Source of the DNA: a bacterium
GTDB lineage: Bacteria > Auribacterota > UBA3054 > B51-G9
Length of the DNA stretch: 7,498 nt
NCBI GenBank assembly: GCA_029933535.1
Contig: JAOZNZ010000154.1
Coordinates: 1-7,498 of the forward strand
Reading direction: 5' to 3'
Shown here: positions 1 through 5,590 of the stretch, one piece after another
Layout of the letters: every line of letters begins with the position of its first letter
Position numbering within the stretch: the stretch's first letter is position 1
Made by a program: the position numbers and the translations under genes
The notes under the pieces: model-generated
Databases searched by the model: none
Told to the model about the DNA's origin: nothing
Seen by the model: only the letters and a program-made list of their open reading frames with translations

Positions 1-90
1 CTTTTAATTTTGCATTCATGCCTTGGGGCATGGATAAAGGATTTAAAGAATTATGACGCCAAAAGAGGTGTTGCCGGTATTCCTGTCTAA
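1..90 (+). CDS. Possible 3' end of an upstream gene (uncertain frame)
   Basis: Two frames are open from the left edge of the window. Frame 1 runs to a TAA at 88-90 and would end a protein in ...KRGVAGIPV. Frame 3 runs to a TGA at 54-56 and would end in ...MPWGMDKGFKEL. Neither tail is a family I recognise, and both are too short for a decision from codon use. At most one of them is real, and both could be chance. If frame 1 is real, only 58 bp separate it from the next start codon, so gene 1 could belong to a longer transcript that begins outside the window. Confidence 0.2.
   Translation, partial: LLILHSCLGAWIKDLKNYDAKRGVAGIPV
14..35 (+). other. Short stem-loop near the left edge
   Basis: A compact inverted repeat: nine paired bases (14-22 with 27-35), one of them a G.T wobble, around the four-base loop TTGG at 23-26. 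The core arms CATGCC and GGCATG match perfectly. No T-run follows on either strand, so it does not look like an intrinsic terminator. If frame 3 of the upstream tail is coding, the symmetry may be only a by-product of the codons for Met-Pro-Trp-Gly-Met. Confidence 0.3.
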
Positions 91-131
91 AATGCGAATC
101 ATAGGACTTTCGGCCAGGCACTAGTTAAAAC

Positions 132-137
132 AAGGAG
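132..137 (+). promoter_or_regulatory. Ribosome binding site of the sialidase-like gene
   Basis: AAGGAG, a strong Shine-Dalgarno match, ends 11 bases before the ATG at 149. That spacing is a little long. A second AGGA at 231-234 lies at the more usual 7-base distance from an in-frame ATG at 242, so this site does not settle by itself which start is used. Confidence 0.7.
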
Positions 138-148
138 AAAAAAATACA

Positions 149-1150
149 ATGAGGAATCTGAGAATGGCTGTTGCTGGATCTCTGTGTGTCATGGTTGTTT
201 TAGCCAGTATGACCACAAATGCACAAGAAAAGGAAAATACAATGAAACTGATTGAAACACGAAAGATATGGGGCAAAGCGGCCCACAATGCTTTTACCGA
301 CCTCGTTCGATTTCATGACCGCTGGTTCTGCGTGTTTCGCGAGGGGAAAGGACATACCGCCCCCGATGGAGCATTGCGAGTTATCACATCAACCGACGGC
401 GACAAATGGAAATCGGCGGCCCTAATCACATCGCCAAATTCAGACCTGCGCGATCCGAAGATTACCGTGACGCCTGACGGCCAACTGATGCTCTGTGGGA
501 CTGCGGGGCTGCACGACAAATCGAAGCCAATGTACCAATCATTGGTCTGGTTCTCAAAAGACGGTCGCACTTGGAGCGACAAGCGAGAGGTAGGCGATCC
601 GGATTTCTGGCTCTGGCGAGTGACGTGGCACATGGGGAAGGCATATGGCATCGGCTACGCCTGTGGCAAGAATCAGTCAGTCCGGCTTTACTCCAGCAAC
701 GACGGTAAGAAATTCGATACGCTCGTTGATTGCTTGTTCAACATCGGCCGCCCCAACGAATCGTCGCTTGTGTTCGATGGCGATACAGCCTACTGCCTGC
801 TGCGGCGCGACGGCAAACCGAACACTGGTTTGCTCGGAGTTTCACACCCACCGTACACGAAGTGGGAATGGAAGGATACGGGCACGCGTGTTGGCGGCCC
901 GCACATGATCCGCCTGCCCAATGGTCGGTTTGTAGCCGTAGTGCGTCTCTATGACGGCAGGCAACGTACCTCGCTTTGTTGGATCGATCCGCAGGCGGGC
1001 AAGCTCACCGAGTTCCTCAAGCTGCCGTCTGGTGGAGACACGAGCTACGCCGGTCTCGTTCTGCACGATGGGTTGCTATGGGTCAGCTACTATTCTTCCC
1101 ACGAAGGAAAGACGGCCATCTATCTGGCTAAGGTCAAGATTGACAAGTAA
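149..1150 (+). CDS. Secreted sialidase-like (Asp-box) beta-propeller protein
   Basis: The protein has 333 aa and resembles the sialidase/neuraminidase superfamily (six-bladed propeller, exo-alpha-sialidase-like), in a form I associate with planctomycetes and relatives. Residues 1-25 form a signal peptide: basic start, hydrophobic 7-20, likely cleavage after TNA. Asp-box-like repeats are visible at 81-87 (STDGDKW) and 136-142 (SKDGRTW), with a degenerate one at 182-189 (SSNDGKKF). Other notable stretches are CVFREG (61-66, a possible substrate-binding Arg64), PNES (202-205) and RLYDGRQRTSLCW (266-278). The classical FRIP/YRIP motif is not seen; FTDLVRF occupies the equivalent region. Sialic acid hydrolysis is therefore not assured, and related propellers act on other sugars or only bind. 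The metallo-hydrolase gene follows after 55 bp. An alternative start at 242, with a well-placed AGGA, would give a cytoplasmic 302-aa form (MKLIETRK...). The fold is fairly sure; the substrate is unknown. Confidence 0.83.
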   Translation: MRNLRMAVAGSLCVMVVLASMTTNAQEKENTMKLIETRKIWGKAAHNAFTDLVRFHDRWFCVFREGKGHTAPDGALRVITSTDGDKWKSAALITSPNSDLRDPKITVTPDGQLMLCGTAGLHDKSKPMYQSLVWFSKDGRTWSDKREVGDPDFWLWRVTWHMGKAYGIGYACGKNQSVRLYSSNDGKKFDTLVDCLFNIGRPNESSLVFDGDTAYCLLRRDGKPNTGLLGVSHPPYTKWEWKDTGTRVGGPHMIRLPNGRFVAVVRLYDGRQRTSLCWIDPQAGKLTEFLKLPSGGDTSYAGLVLHDGLLWVSYYSSHEGKTAIYLAKVKIDK

Positions 1151-1205
1151 AGATCCCAACAAGGGGTTGGAGCCTAACCTGGTCTTCCTCGGGAAATGAA
1201 ATAAA

Positions 1206-2054
1206 ATGACAACAACGCTATATCAGATTGAACTTGATCAAACCTCTGTTAACTGTGGCATGAGTTACGTAGTCCAACTGGAGGACTGCAGCTTCATCAT
1301 CATAGACGGTGGATACTTCACCACTGGCGAAGAGGACAGACTGTATCGTTTTCTTCTCGAAAAATCTGAAGGCACTCCCGTCATCACCGCATGGTTCTTC
1401 AGTCATGCTCATCAGGATCATGTCGGGAACTTCATTCAGTTTATGAGAAAGCACGGCGCTTCTGTGCAGATCCAACGATTACTCTATAGTTTTCACCCCG
1501 TTAATTTGTCGAACATGACAGGAGACTGGAAGAGCAGTGATCCCGCAACAGTCAAAGCATTCTATCAAACAGTGGATGAATATTGCGCAGGTGCCGAAAA
1601 AATAATACTGCACTCAGGGGATACGCTTACATTTGGAGAGCTGACACTTGACGTAGTTTACTCTTATCAAGATCTCTATCCGGAACCCGCTACATTCAAC
1701 GATTATTCAACGGTGATCATGACTACCGTCAGTCAGCATAAGATTCTTTGGCTTGGCGATGTGGCCGGCAAGGCGGCTGCTGTATTGCTGCGAAATCCAG
1801 AAAGACTGAAATGTGACATCGTGCAGGTCGCGCATCACGGCATCGATAATCATGAAAGACTTTGCGCCCTCTACACAGCAACAGAAGCCTCAGTTGCACT
1901 ATGGCCAACACCCGATTACGGCATGGCGACAAAAGATACAAAAGCACTAAGTATGGAGCTGCAACCGGATCCCGCGTTCAGATATGAACGCGATAACATG
2001 GTCTCATTTTCTTTCCGATATTTGACGCCTCGCAATGTTAAACCAGCCACATGA
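1206..2054 (+). CDS. Metallo-beta-lactamase-fold hydrolase (ComEC C-terminal-domain-like), cytoplasmic
   Basis: The protein has 282 aa with no signal peptide or membrane segment. It carries the metal-binding signature HAHQDH at 67-72 (His67, His69, Asp71, His72), a later GD at 184-185 (LWLGDV) and AHHG at 209-212, which together cover the usual di-zinc ligands. NDYST at 165-169 followed by WLGD resembles the soluble domain of the ComEC/Rec2 DNA-uptake nuclease family, but the transmembrane ComEC parts are absent, so this is a stand-alone hydrolase. The family contains nucleases, phosphodiesterases and lactonases, and nothing here picks one. The start is ATG 1206, supported by a weak GGGAAA at 1191-1196. 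It lies 55 bp after the propeller gene with no evident terminator between them, so co-transcription is likely. Confidence is high for the fold and low for the substrate. Confidence 0.85.
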   Translation: MTTTLYQIELDQTSVNCGMSYVVQLEDCSFIIIDGGYFTTGEEDRLYRFLLEKSEGTPVITAWFFSHAHQDHVGNFIQFMRKHGASVQIQRLLYSFHPVNLSNMTGDWKSSDPATVKAFYQTVDEYCAGAEKIILHSGDTLTFGELTLDVVYSYQDLYPEPATFNDYSTVIMTTVSQHKILWLGDVAGKAAAVLLRNPERLKCDIVQVAHHGIDNHERLCALYTATEASVALWPTPDYGMATKDTKALSMELQPDPAFRYERDNMVSFSFRYLTPRNVKPAT

Positions 2055-2069
2055 TAAGACGCAGAACAA

Positions 2070-2108
2070 ATCCATGCAGACGACGGCAAATAGCCGCGCC
2101 TGATGGAT
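2070..2108 (+). other. Bulged stem-loop after the metallo-hydrolase stop codon
   Basis: It begins 15 bases after the stop codon. ATCCAT (2070-2075) pairs with ATGGAT (2103-2108). After a one-base bulge at 2076, CAG (2077-2079) pairs with CTG (2100-2102). A small internal loop follows, and then CGGC (2084-2087) pairs with GCCG (2093-2096) around AAATA. No T-run follows, so it is not a textbook intrinsic terminator; it could protect the 3' end of the transcript or act with other factors. Confidence 0.4.
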
Positions 2109-2276
2109 GACGTTATGCAGAGGAAGAAAATTGCAATACATGAAGCTGAAAAAACAAATCAATAGAATTTCCGAATATTTTCAATTTGCTGTACTTTGGT
2201 TTCAAACTAAAAATCATCTCTAAATTGAGAAAAAAGTCACTTTTTATTTTAGGAATATTAAGTATTTCTATTTTAC

Positions 2277-2305
2277 TTCAAACGTGTATTCTGGTAAAAT
2301 ATAAT
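2277..2305 (+). promoter_or_regulatory. Putative sigma70-type promoter for the oxidoreductase
   Basis: The -10 box is a perfect TATAAT at 2300-2305. Seventeen bases upstream lies TTCAAA (2277-2282), which matches four of six consensus -35 positions. Transcription would start near 2312, about 32 bases before the ATG at 2344. The surroundings are very AT-rich, so a chance match is possible, but box, spacing and distance to the gene all agree. Confidence 0.55.
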
Positions 2306-2343
2306 GATTAAAAATTACATTACAAAAACTCTAACAAAATATT

Positions 2344-3384
2344 ATGAAAAAACAATTAGAAATCGGTATAATCGGACTTGGTGCAATGGGACCATCACAT
2401 GCTAAAACATGTGCATCTTTACCTGATGTTCACCTGAAAGCTATCAGCGATATATCACCTGAACGGTTAAAAACTGTCGCTGCTGATTTAAATGTTCAAG
2501 AGCAATACCAAGATGGATTTGAAATGATCGAAAAAGCTAATCTTGATGCTGTAATCATTGCCCTTCCGAATCATCTACATGCAAAGTTTTCAATAAAAGC
2601 CTTACAAAATGGTTTGCATGTTCTTGTTGAAAAACCGATTGCAACCAATGTCGCAGAAGCTGAGGCAATTATTAAAGCGAGTTGCGAAGCGAATAAAACA
2701 TTGATGATTAATTTTAACCAACGGTTCAAGCCGCTTCATCTGGCTGCCAGAGATATTATTGCAACAGGAAAACTCGGTGAAATATATTATGCTAAGACAA
2801 AATGGTTGCGACGGAAGGGTATTCCCTGGTGGTATGAAGCAGGTGGCAAAGGCGCTCTTTCTACCGAAATAGCCGGTGGTGGACCTTTAATTGACTTGGG
2901 TATACATCAATTAGACCTTGCTTTGTCTATGATGGGATTCCCGGAAGTTGTGAGTGTAGATGGAACGACCTTCTATGGGCTTGGTAAAAAGCAAGGTGAA
3001 TTGAAGAAAATAAATTACGCTCTTGAGGATGCCGGAGTTGCATTGATTCGATTCAAAAACAATCAAATGTTATTTCTCGAAGCGAGCTGGACTATGCACT
3101 GTAAAAATAAAGATGTGCAGGAAACAATTCTTTATGGAGACAAAGGTGGAATGCGACTTGCCGATACTGTAGAGATATATTTTGAACAAGATGGTATCCA
3201 GATGGATTCCACCATTACAAAATATGATGGTGCAAAAGAAGGAGATTTGGTAGGTCATTTTTGTAGGGTTGTTCAAGGTAAGGAAACGCAAATTATATCC
3301 GGTGAACAAGCTCTTCTCGGACTTCGCATATTAAAAGCTGTTTACGAGAGTGCTAAGACCGGAAAAACAGTTTATTTTGATTGA
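2344..3384 (+). CDS. Gfo/Idh/MocA-family NAD(P)-dependent oxidoreductase
   Basis: The protein has 346 aa, a normal length for the family, and is cytoplasmic. The N-terminal Rossmann fold shows the dinucleotide motif GLGAMG (11-16); EKP at 96-98 supplies the conserved Lys97. The C-terminal half has the family signature GGGPLIDLGIHQLD (178-191), with Asp184 and His188 as likely active-site residues beside Lys97. Relatives oxidise or epimerise sugars, inositols and sugar acids, or remove glycosyl groups by an NAD-dependent route; the residues seen do not name the substrate. No Shine-Dalgarno is visible before ATG 2344, but the Rossmann strand begins immediately (LEIGIIGLG), so the start is firm. 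The gene is clearly more AT-rich than the genes on either side, suggesting a separate origin. A stem-loop overlaps its stop codon. It probably handles a sugar released by the exported neighbours, which is inference. Confidence 0.92.
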   Translation: MKKQLEIGIIGLGAMGPSHAKTCASLPDVHLKAISDISPERLKTVAADLNVQEQYQDGFEMIEKANLDAVIIALPNHLHAKFSIKALQNGLHVLVEKPIATNVAEAEAIIKASCEANKTLMINFNQRFKPLHLAARDIIATGKLGEIYYAKTKWLRRKGIPWWYEAGGKGALSTEIAGGGPLIDLGIHQLDLALSMMGFPEVVSVDGTTFYGLGKKQGELKKINYALEDAGVALIRFKNNQMLFLEASWTMHCKNKDVQETILYGDKGGMRLADTVEIYFEQDGIQMDSTITKYDGAKEGDLVGHFCRVVQGKETQIISGEQALLGLRILKAVYESAKTGKTVYFD

Positions 3385-3422
3385 GGATTTATACTGTATT
3401 TCTTCTGTACAGTGAATATCCT
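3384..3422 (+). terminator. Stem-loop at the oxidoreductase stop codon, possible weak terminator
   Basis: The two arms, 3384-3398 and 3408-3422, pair over 15 positions: 12 Watson-Crick pairs, one T.G wobble and two mismatches, around a 9-base loop at 3399-3407. The innermost part ACTGTA/TACAGT is perfect, as is the outer AGGAT/ATCCT. The following bases (GAAGTTGTTGTTC) are only mildly T-rich, so termination may be partial. It could equally stabilise the 3' end of the oxidoreductase message or be bound by a regulator of the esterase gene. Confidence 0.4.
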
Positions 3423-3446
3423 GAAGTTGTTGTTCATCTCAAGAAG

Positions 3447-3475
3447 CTGAGTCTGGGATATTGGCAAAGTATAAA
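3447..3475 (+). promoter_or_regulatory. Weak candidate promoter for the secreted esterase
   Basis: TATAAA at 3470-3475 is a five-of-six -10 match. CTGAGT at 3447-3452, 17 bases upstream, matches only three of six -35 positions. A start site near 3482 would lie inside the TTG-initiated extension of the esterase frame and about 45 bases before the preferred ATG at 3527, which would rule out the longer reading. Confidence 0.25.
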
Positions 3476-3526
3476 AGTGAAAAAGCAGCAAATGTTAATA
3501 ACAGAAAATTATTGAATAAAAATAAT

Positions 3527-4525
3527 ATGAAAAAAAAATACATTACCGTTCCGGCTATCTGCTGTCTTGTCAGCCTGATTAGCGTTATCAATGCAGTTAA
3601 TGTTCAAGCTGCCGGCACGTCGAAAAGAGTCAAGCCGGCAAAGAAAGTTCCTGCCTACGATGCATCTGTTCCCAAACCCACTTTAACCGAAGTCCGCTAT
3701 GGGAAGCACGAAAGACAAGTTCTTGATTTCTGGAAAGCGTCGTCTGACTCGCCTACACCGCTTGTTTTTGCTATTCACGGCGGAGGTTGGCGTGGCGGCA
3801 GCAAAGAGTTGATTCACCGTTTTGTCGACACCTCGGCACTGCTGAAAGCGGGTATCTCGGTCGTTGCCATCAACTACCGGTTAGTAGCCCATGCTGAGGA
3901 CGTTCATCCACCGGTCAAAGTGCCCTTGTATGATGCCGCCCGCGCTCTGCAGTTTGTCCGCAGTAGAGCTGATGAATGGAATATTGACAAGAATCGCATA
4001 GCCGCTGCCGGTGAATCAGCCGGAGCTTGTTCCAGTCTCTGGCTGGCTTATCATGATGATCTTGCGGATCCGAAGAGCGACAGTGACATTGCACGTGAAT
4101 CGACTCGATTCTGTTGTGTTGCTCTCAAGGGAGCCCAAACCACCCTTGACCCAAAGAAGATGAAAAAGTGGACTCCAAACAGTCACTACGGATGGCATGC
4201 CTTCGGGAAAAAGAACTTTCCCGAGTTTTTGGCCGACCGTGAAAAATTACTGCCGTGGATTGTCGAGTATTCTCCCTACGCACTCGTAAGCAAAGACGCT
4301 CCTCCGACTTATCTGTTCTACAACACTCCCCCGGACATTGGTAAGAAACAGAAAGACCCAACGCACTCCGCCAATTTCGGAGCAATGCTTAAGAAGCGCT
4401 GTAAGAAACTCAAAGTTAAGTGTGAAGTGATGTATCCCGGCGCTTCAAAGGTGAAATACAAAACCCCCACAAACTACCTCATTGCAAACCTCAAAGATCG
4501 TTCCGGAACATCACGAAAGAAATAA
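3527..4525 (+). CDS. Secreted alpha/beta-hydrolase (esterase/lipase-like, BD-FAE or HSL type)
   Basis: From ATG 3527 the protein has 332 aa. I prefer this start to the in-frame TTG at 3461 because it opens straight into a signal peptide: MKKKY, hydrophobic 6-25, cleavage probably after VQA (28). The mature enzyme has the oxyanion-hole motif HGGGW at 84-88, INYRL at 115-119 and the nucleophile elbow GESAG at 162-166 with Ser164. This is the HGGG esterase pattern seen in carbohydrate esterases and feruloyl-esterase-like proteins of polysaccharide degraders. The C-terminal active-site part is unusual: the usual PGxxH position reads YPGASKVKYKT (303-313) and has no His. The nearest candidate is His280 in DPTHSANFG, and the catalytic Asp is not obvious. 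The Lys-rich C-terminus (KDRSGTSRKK) is not a sorting signal I know. The CE7-like gene follows after 53 bp, so both may de-esterify the same glycan. No Shine-Dalgarno is seen. Confidence 0.85.
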   Translation: MKKKYITVPAICCLVSLISVINAVNVQAAGTSKRVKPAKKVPAYDASVPKPTLTEVRYGKHERQVLDFWKASSDSPTPLVFAIHGGGWRGGSKELIHRFVDTSALLKAGISVVAINYRLVAHAEDVHPPVKVPLYDAARALQFVRSRADEWNIDKNRIAAAGESAGACSSLWLAYHDDLADPKSDSDIARESTRFCCVALKGAQTTLDPKKMKKWTPNSHYGWHAFGKKNFPEFLADREKLLPWIVEYSPYALVSKDAPPTYLFYNTPPDIGKKQKDPTHSANFGAMLKKRCKKLKVKCEVMYPGASKVKYKTPTNYLIANLKDRSGTSRKK

Positions 4526-4554
4526 CGTGTACTGCACGGTCATCGACGATTTGT

Positions 4555-4568
4555 GTTAATTAATTAAC
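4555..4568. promoter_or_regulatory. Perfect 14-bp palindrome before the CE7-like gene, possible operator
   Basis: GTTAATTAATTAAC is exactly self-complementary and ends 10 bases before the ATG at 4579. It is overlapped by two copies of TTTGTG in direct orientation (4550-4555 and 4569-4574), 19 bp apart. A homodimeric repressor could bind such a site. It contains only A and T apart from its end bases, so chance is a real alternative, and no regulator gene lies in the window. Confidence 0.35.
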
Positions 4569-4578
4569 TTTGTGATCA

Positions 4579-5499
4579 ATGAATATAGATACACTGACAA
4601 AAAAATATCCTTCCTCCGATGAAGTCGATTCCTGGATTGATTCGATATTTGAAACGGTTGATTCCGTGAGTTGCAACGCAGAACTCCTCCCAAATCAGGG
4701 ATTCACACATAATCTGGGCATACGTCACACTCCCGGCTTCCAATATGTCAGATTTTCTCCGGAAGGTGCACCCGAATTCTTCGGATACTGGCAGCCGGCA
4801 ATTTCATCCCCGGCACCTCTTGTTGTGCATGTACCGGGATACGGCGCTGAAATGAGCGTGCATCCGGATTTAGTGGCGGCAGGTTACAATGTGCTGCATA
4901 TCTCACCGTTAGGTTATTCTACACCCAATGGTGCCGACGAGACTAAGAAACGTGACGGTGAGTGGCCGGTTCTTCCTGACACAATTCTCAGTCACGGCAA
5001 GAAAGGATATAAAGCTTGGTTGGCACATTGTGTCATGGCAATCCGCTGGGCTTTAGGCCGACCTGAGACATGTGACAACAGAGTATCATTCTTCGGAACC
5101 AGCCAGGGCGGAGGCGGAGCATTACTGCTGGCATCGCTTTTCAAAGATCGCGGAGTCAGGTGTGTTGCCGCGGATTTGCCTTTCCTGACAGATTTTCGGG
5201 GTGCACGTGGTCAGGGAGCTTATATGAAGTTCTCGGACACGCTGAAGACCATAGACGATATGGAATCCGCGTGGTATGCTGCCGGGTTTATTGACACCCT
5301 GTCCCATGTTCACAGGCTTGATCTTCCTGTCCTGCTGACCAGCGGTGGATGCGACGATGTATGTCCTCCCTCTACCATTGAAGCCCTTTTTGAGCGTCTT
5401 CCCGGGACACGTTCATACACATATCTGAAAGGAACAGGTCATTGCTACACGACACAGTTCATTCCTTTGGCAGCGGCATGGTTCAGGCTATATGCATGA
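4579..5499 (+). CDS. CE7-like / acetyl xylan esterase (AXE1-type) alpha/beta-hydrolase
   Basis: The protein has 306 aa, close to the usual 310-330 aa of carbohydrate esterase family 7 (acetyl xylan esterase / cephalosporin C deacetylase), with no signal peptide, so it is cytoplasmic. Visible features are a likely oxyanion region HVPGYG (84-89), the nucleophile elbow GTSQGG (173-178) with Ser175, the post-nucleophile DLPFLTDF (199-206) matching the family's DVPFLCDF, the acid motif CDDVCPPST (258-266) with Asp259 or Asp260, and His288 in GTGHCY. Two deviations stand out. The conserved RGQ motif that normally precedes the nucleophile is replaced by SPLGYST (109-115), and the usual HE pair is His-Cys (288-289). 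An RGQG at 210-213 lies after the nucleophile and is not equivalent. It would remove acetyl groups from imported oligosaccharides. The start is ATG 4579 with no Shine-Dalgarno; a palindrome lies just upstream. Confidence 0.83.
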   Translation: MNIDTLTKKYPSSDEVDSWIDSIFETVDSVSCNAELLPNQGFTHNLGIRHTPGFQYVRFSPEGAPEFFGYWQPAISSPAPLVVHVPGYGAEMSVHPDLVAAGYNVLHISPLGYSTPNGADETKKRDGEWPVLPDTILSHGKKGYKAWLAHCVMAIRWALGRPETCDNRVSFFGTSQGGGGALLLASLFKDRGVRCVAADLPFLTDFRGARGQGAYMKFSDTLKTIDDMESAWYAAGFIDTLSHVHRLDLPVLLTSGGCDDVCPPSTIEALFERLPGTRSYTYLKGTGHCYTTQFIPLAAAWFRLYA

Positions 5500-5550
5500 C
5501 TTGCACAAAATACAACAAATTTTTATGCCGGAATTGGGTTTCATAAAATA

Positions 5551-5579
5551 TAGACAAAGTAATAAAGTTTTAGTATAAT
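5551..5579 (+). promoter_or_regulatory. Strong putative sigma70-type promoter for the M23 peptidase gene
   Basis: TAGACA at 5551-5556 matches five of six -35 positions. Exactly 17 bases later TATAAT at 5574-5579 is a perfect -10 box. This is the best promoter in the window. Transcription should begin around 5585-5588, only three to six bases before the ATG at 5591, so the transcript would be almost leaderless. No Shine-Dalgarno is present, in agreement. Confidence 0.65.
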
Positions 5580-5590
5580 GTATTTATTAT

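Larger units (their letters stand above)
2055..2343. other. AT-rich intergenic region
   Basis: This 289-bp gap holds no open frame of note. From left to right it contains a bulged stem-loop just after the stop codon (2070-2108), a strongly AT-rich stretch from about 2130, a perfect 15-base palindrome AAAAAGTCACTTTTT at 2231-2245 followed by ATTTT, and a good promoter at 2277-2305. The palindrome could be a protein-binding site or a weak A/T-stem terminator; the sequence does not decide. The gap separates a more GC-balanced gene pair from a more AT-rich gene and probably marks a transcript boundary. Confidence 0.6.

Noticed and set aside
313..651. Minus-strand open frame of 112 aa
   Set aside because: It is antisense to the well-supported propeller gene, has no recognisable domain and no ribosome site, and is typical of a shadow frame in a GC-balanced gene.
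1163..1180. Hairpin GGTTGG-AGC-CTAACC as a terminator between genes 1 and 2, or as part of an integron attC site
   Set aside because: The stem is six pairs with one wobble and no T-run follows. GCCTAAC fits a core site, but no matching partner core is found at a suitable distance and there is no integrase or cassette array.
3461..3526. TTG start giving a 354-aa esterase
   Set aside because: The extra 22 residues are hydrophilic and would bury the evident signal peptide beginning MKKKY at 3527. A weak promoter candidate at 3447-3475 also overlaps the extension.
5206..5217. RGQG at residues 210-213 as the CE7 RGQ motif
   Set aside because: It lies after the nucleophile Ser175, while the true RGQ precedes it, so the match is coincidental.
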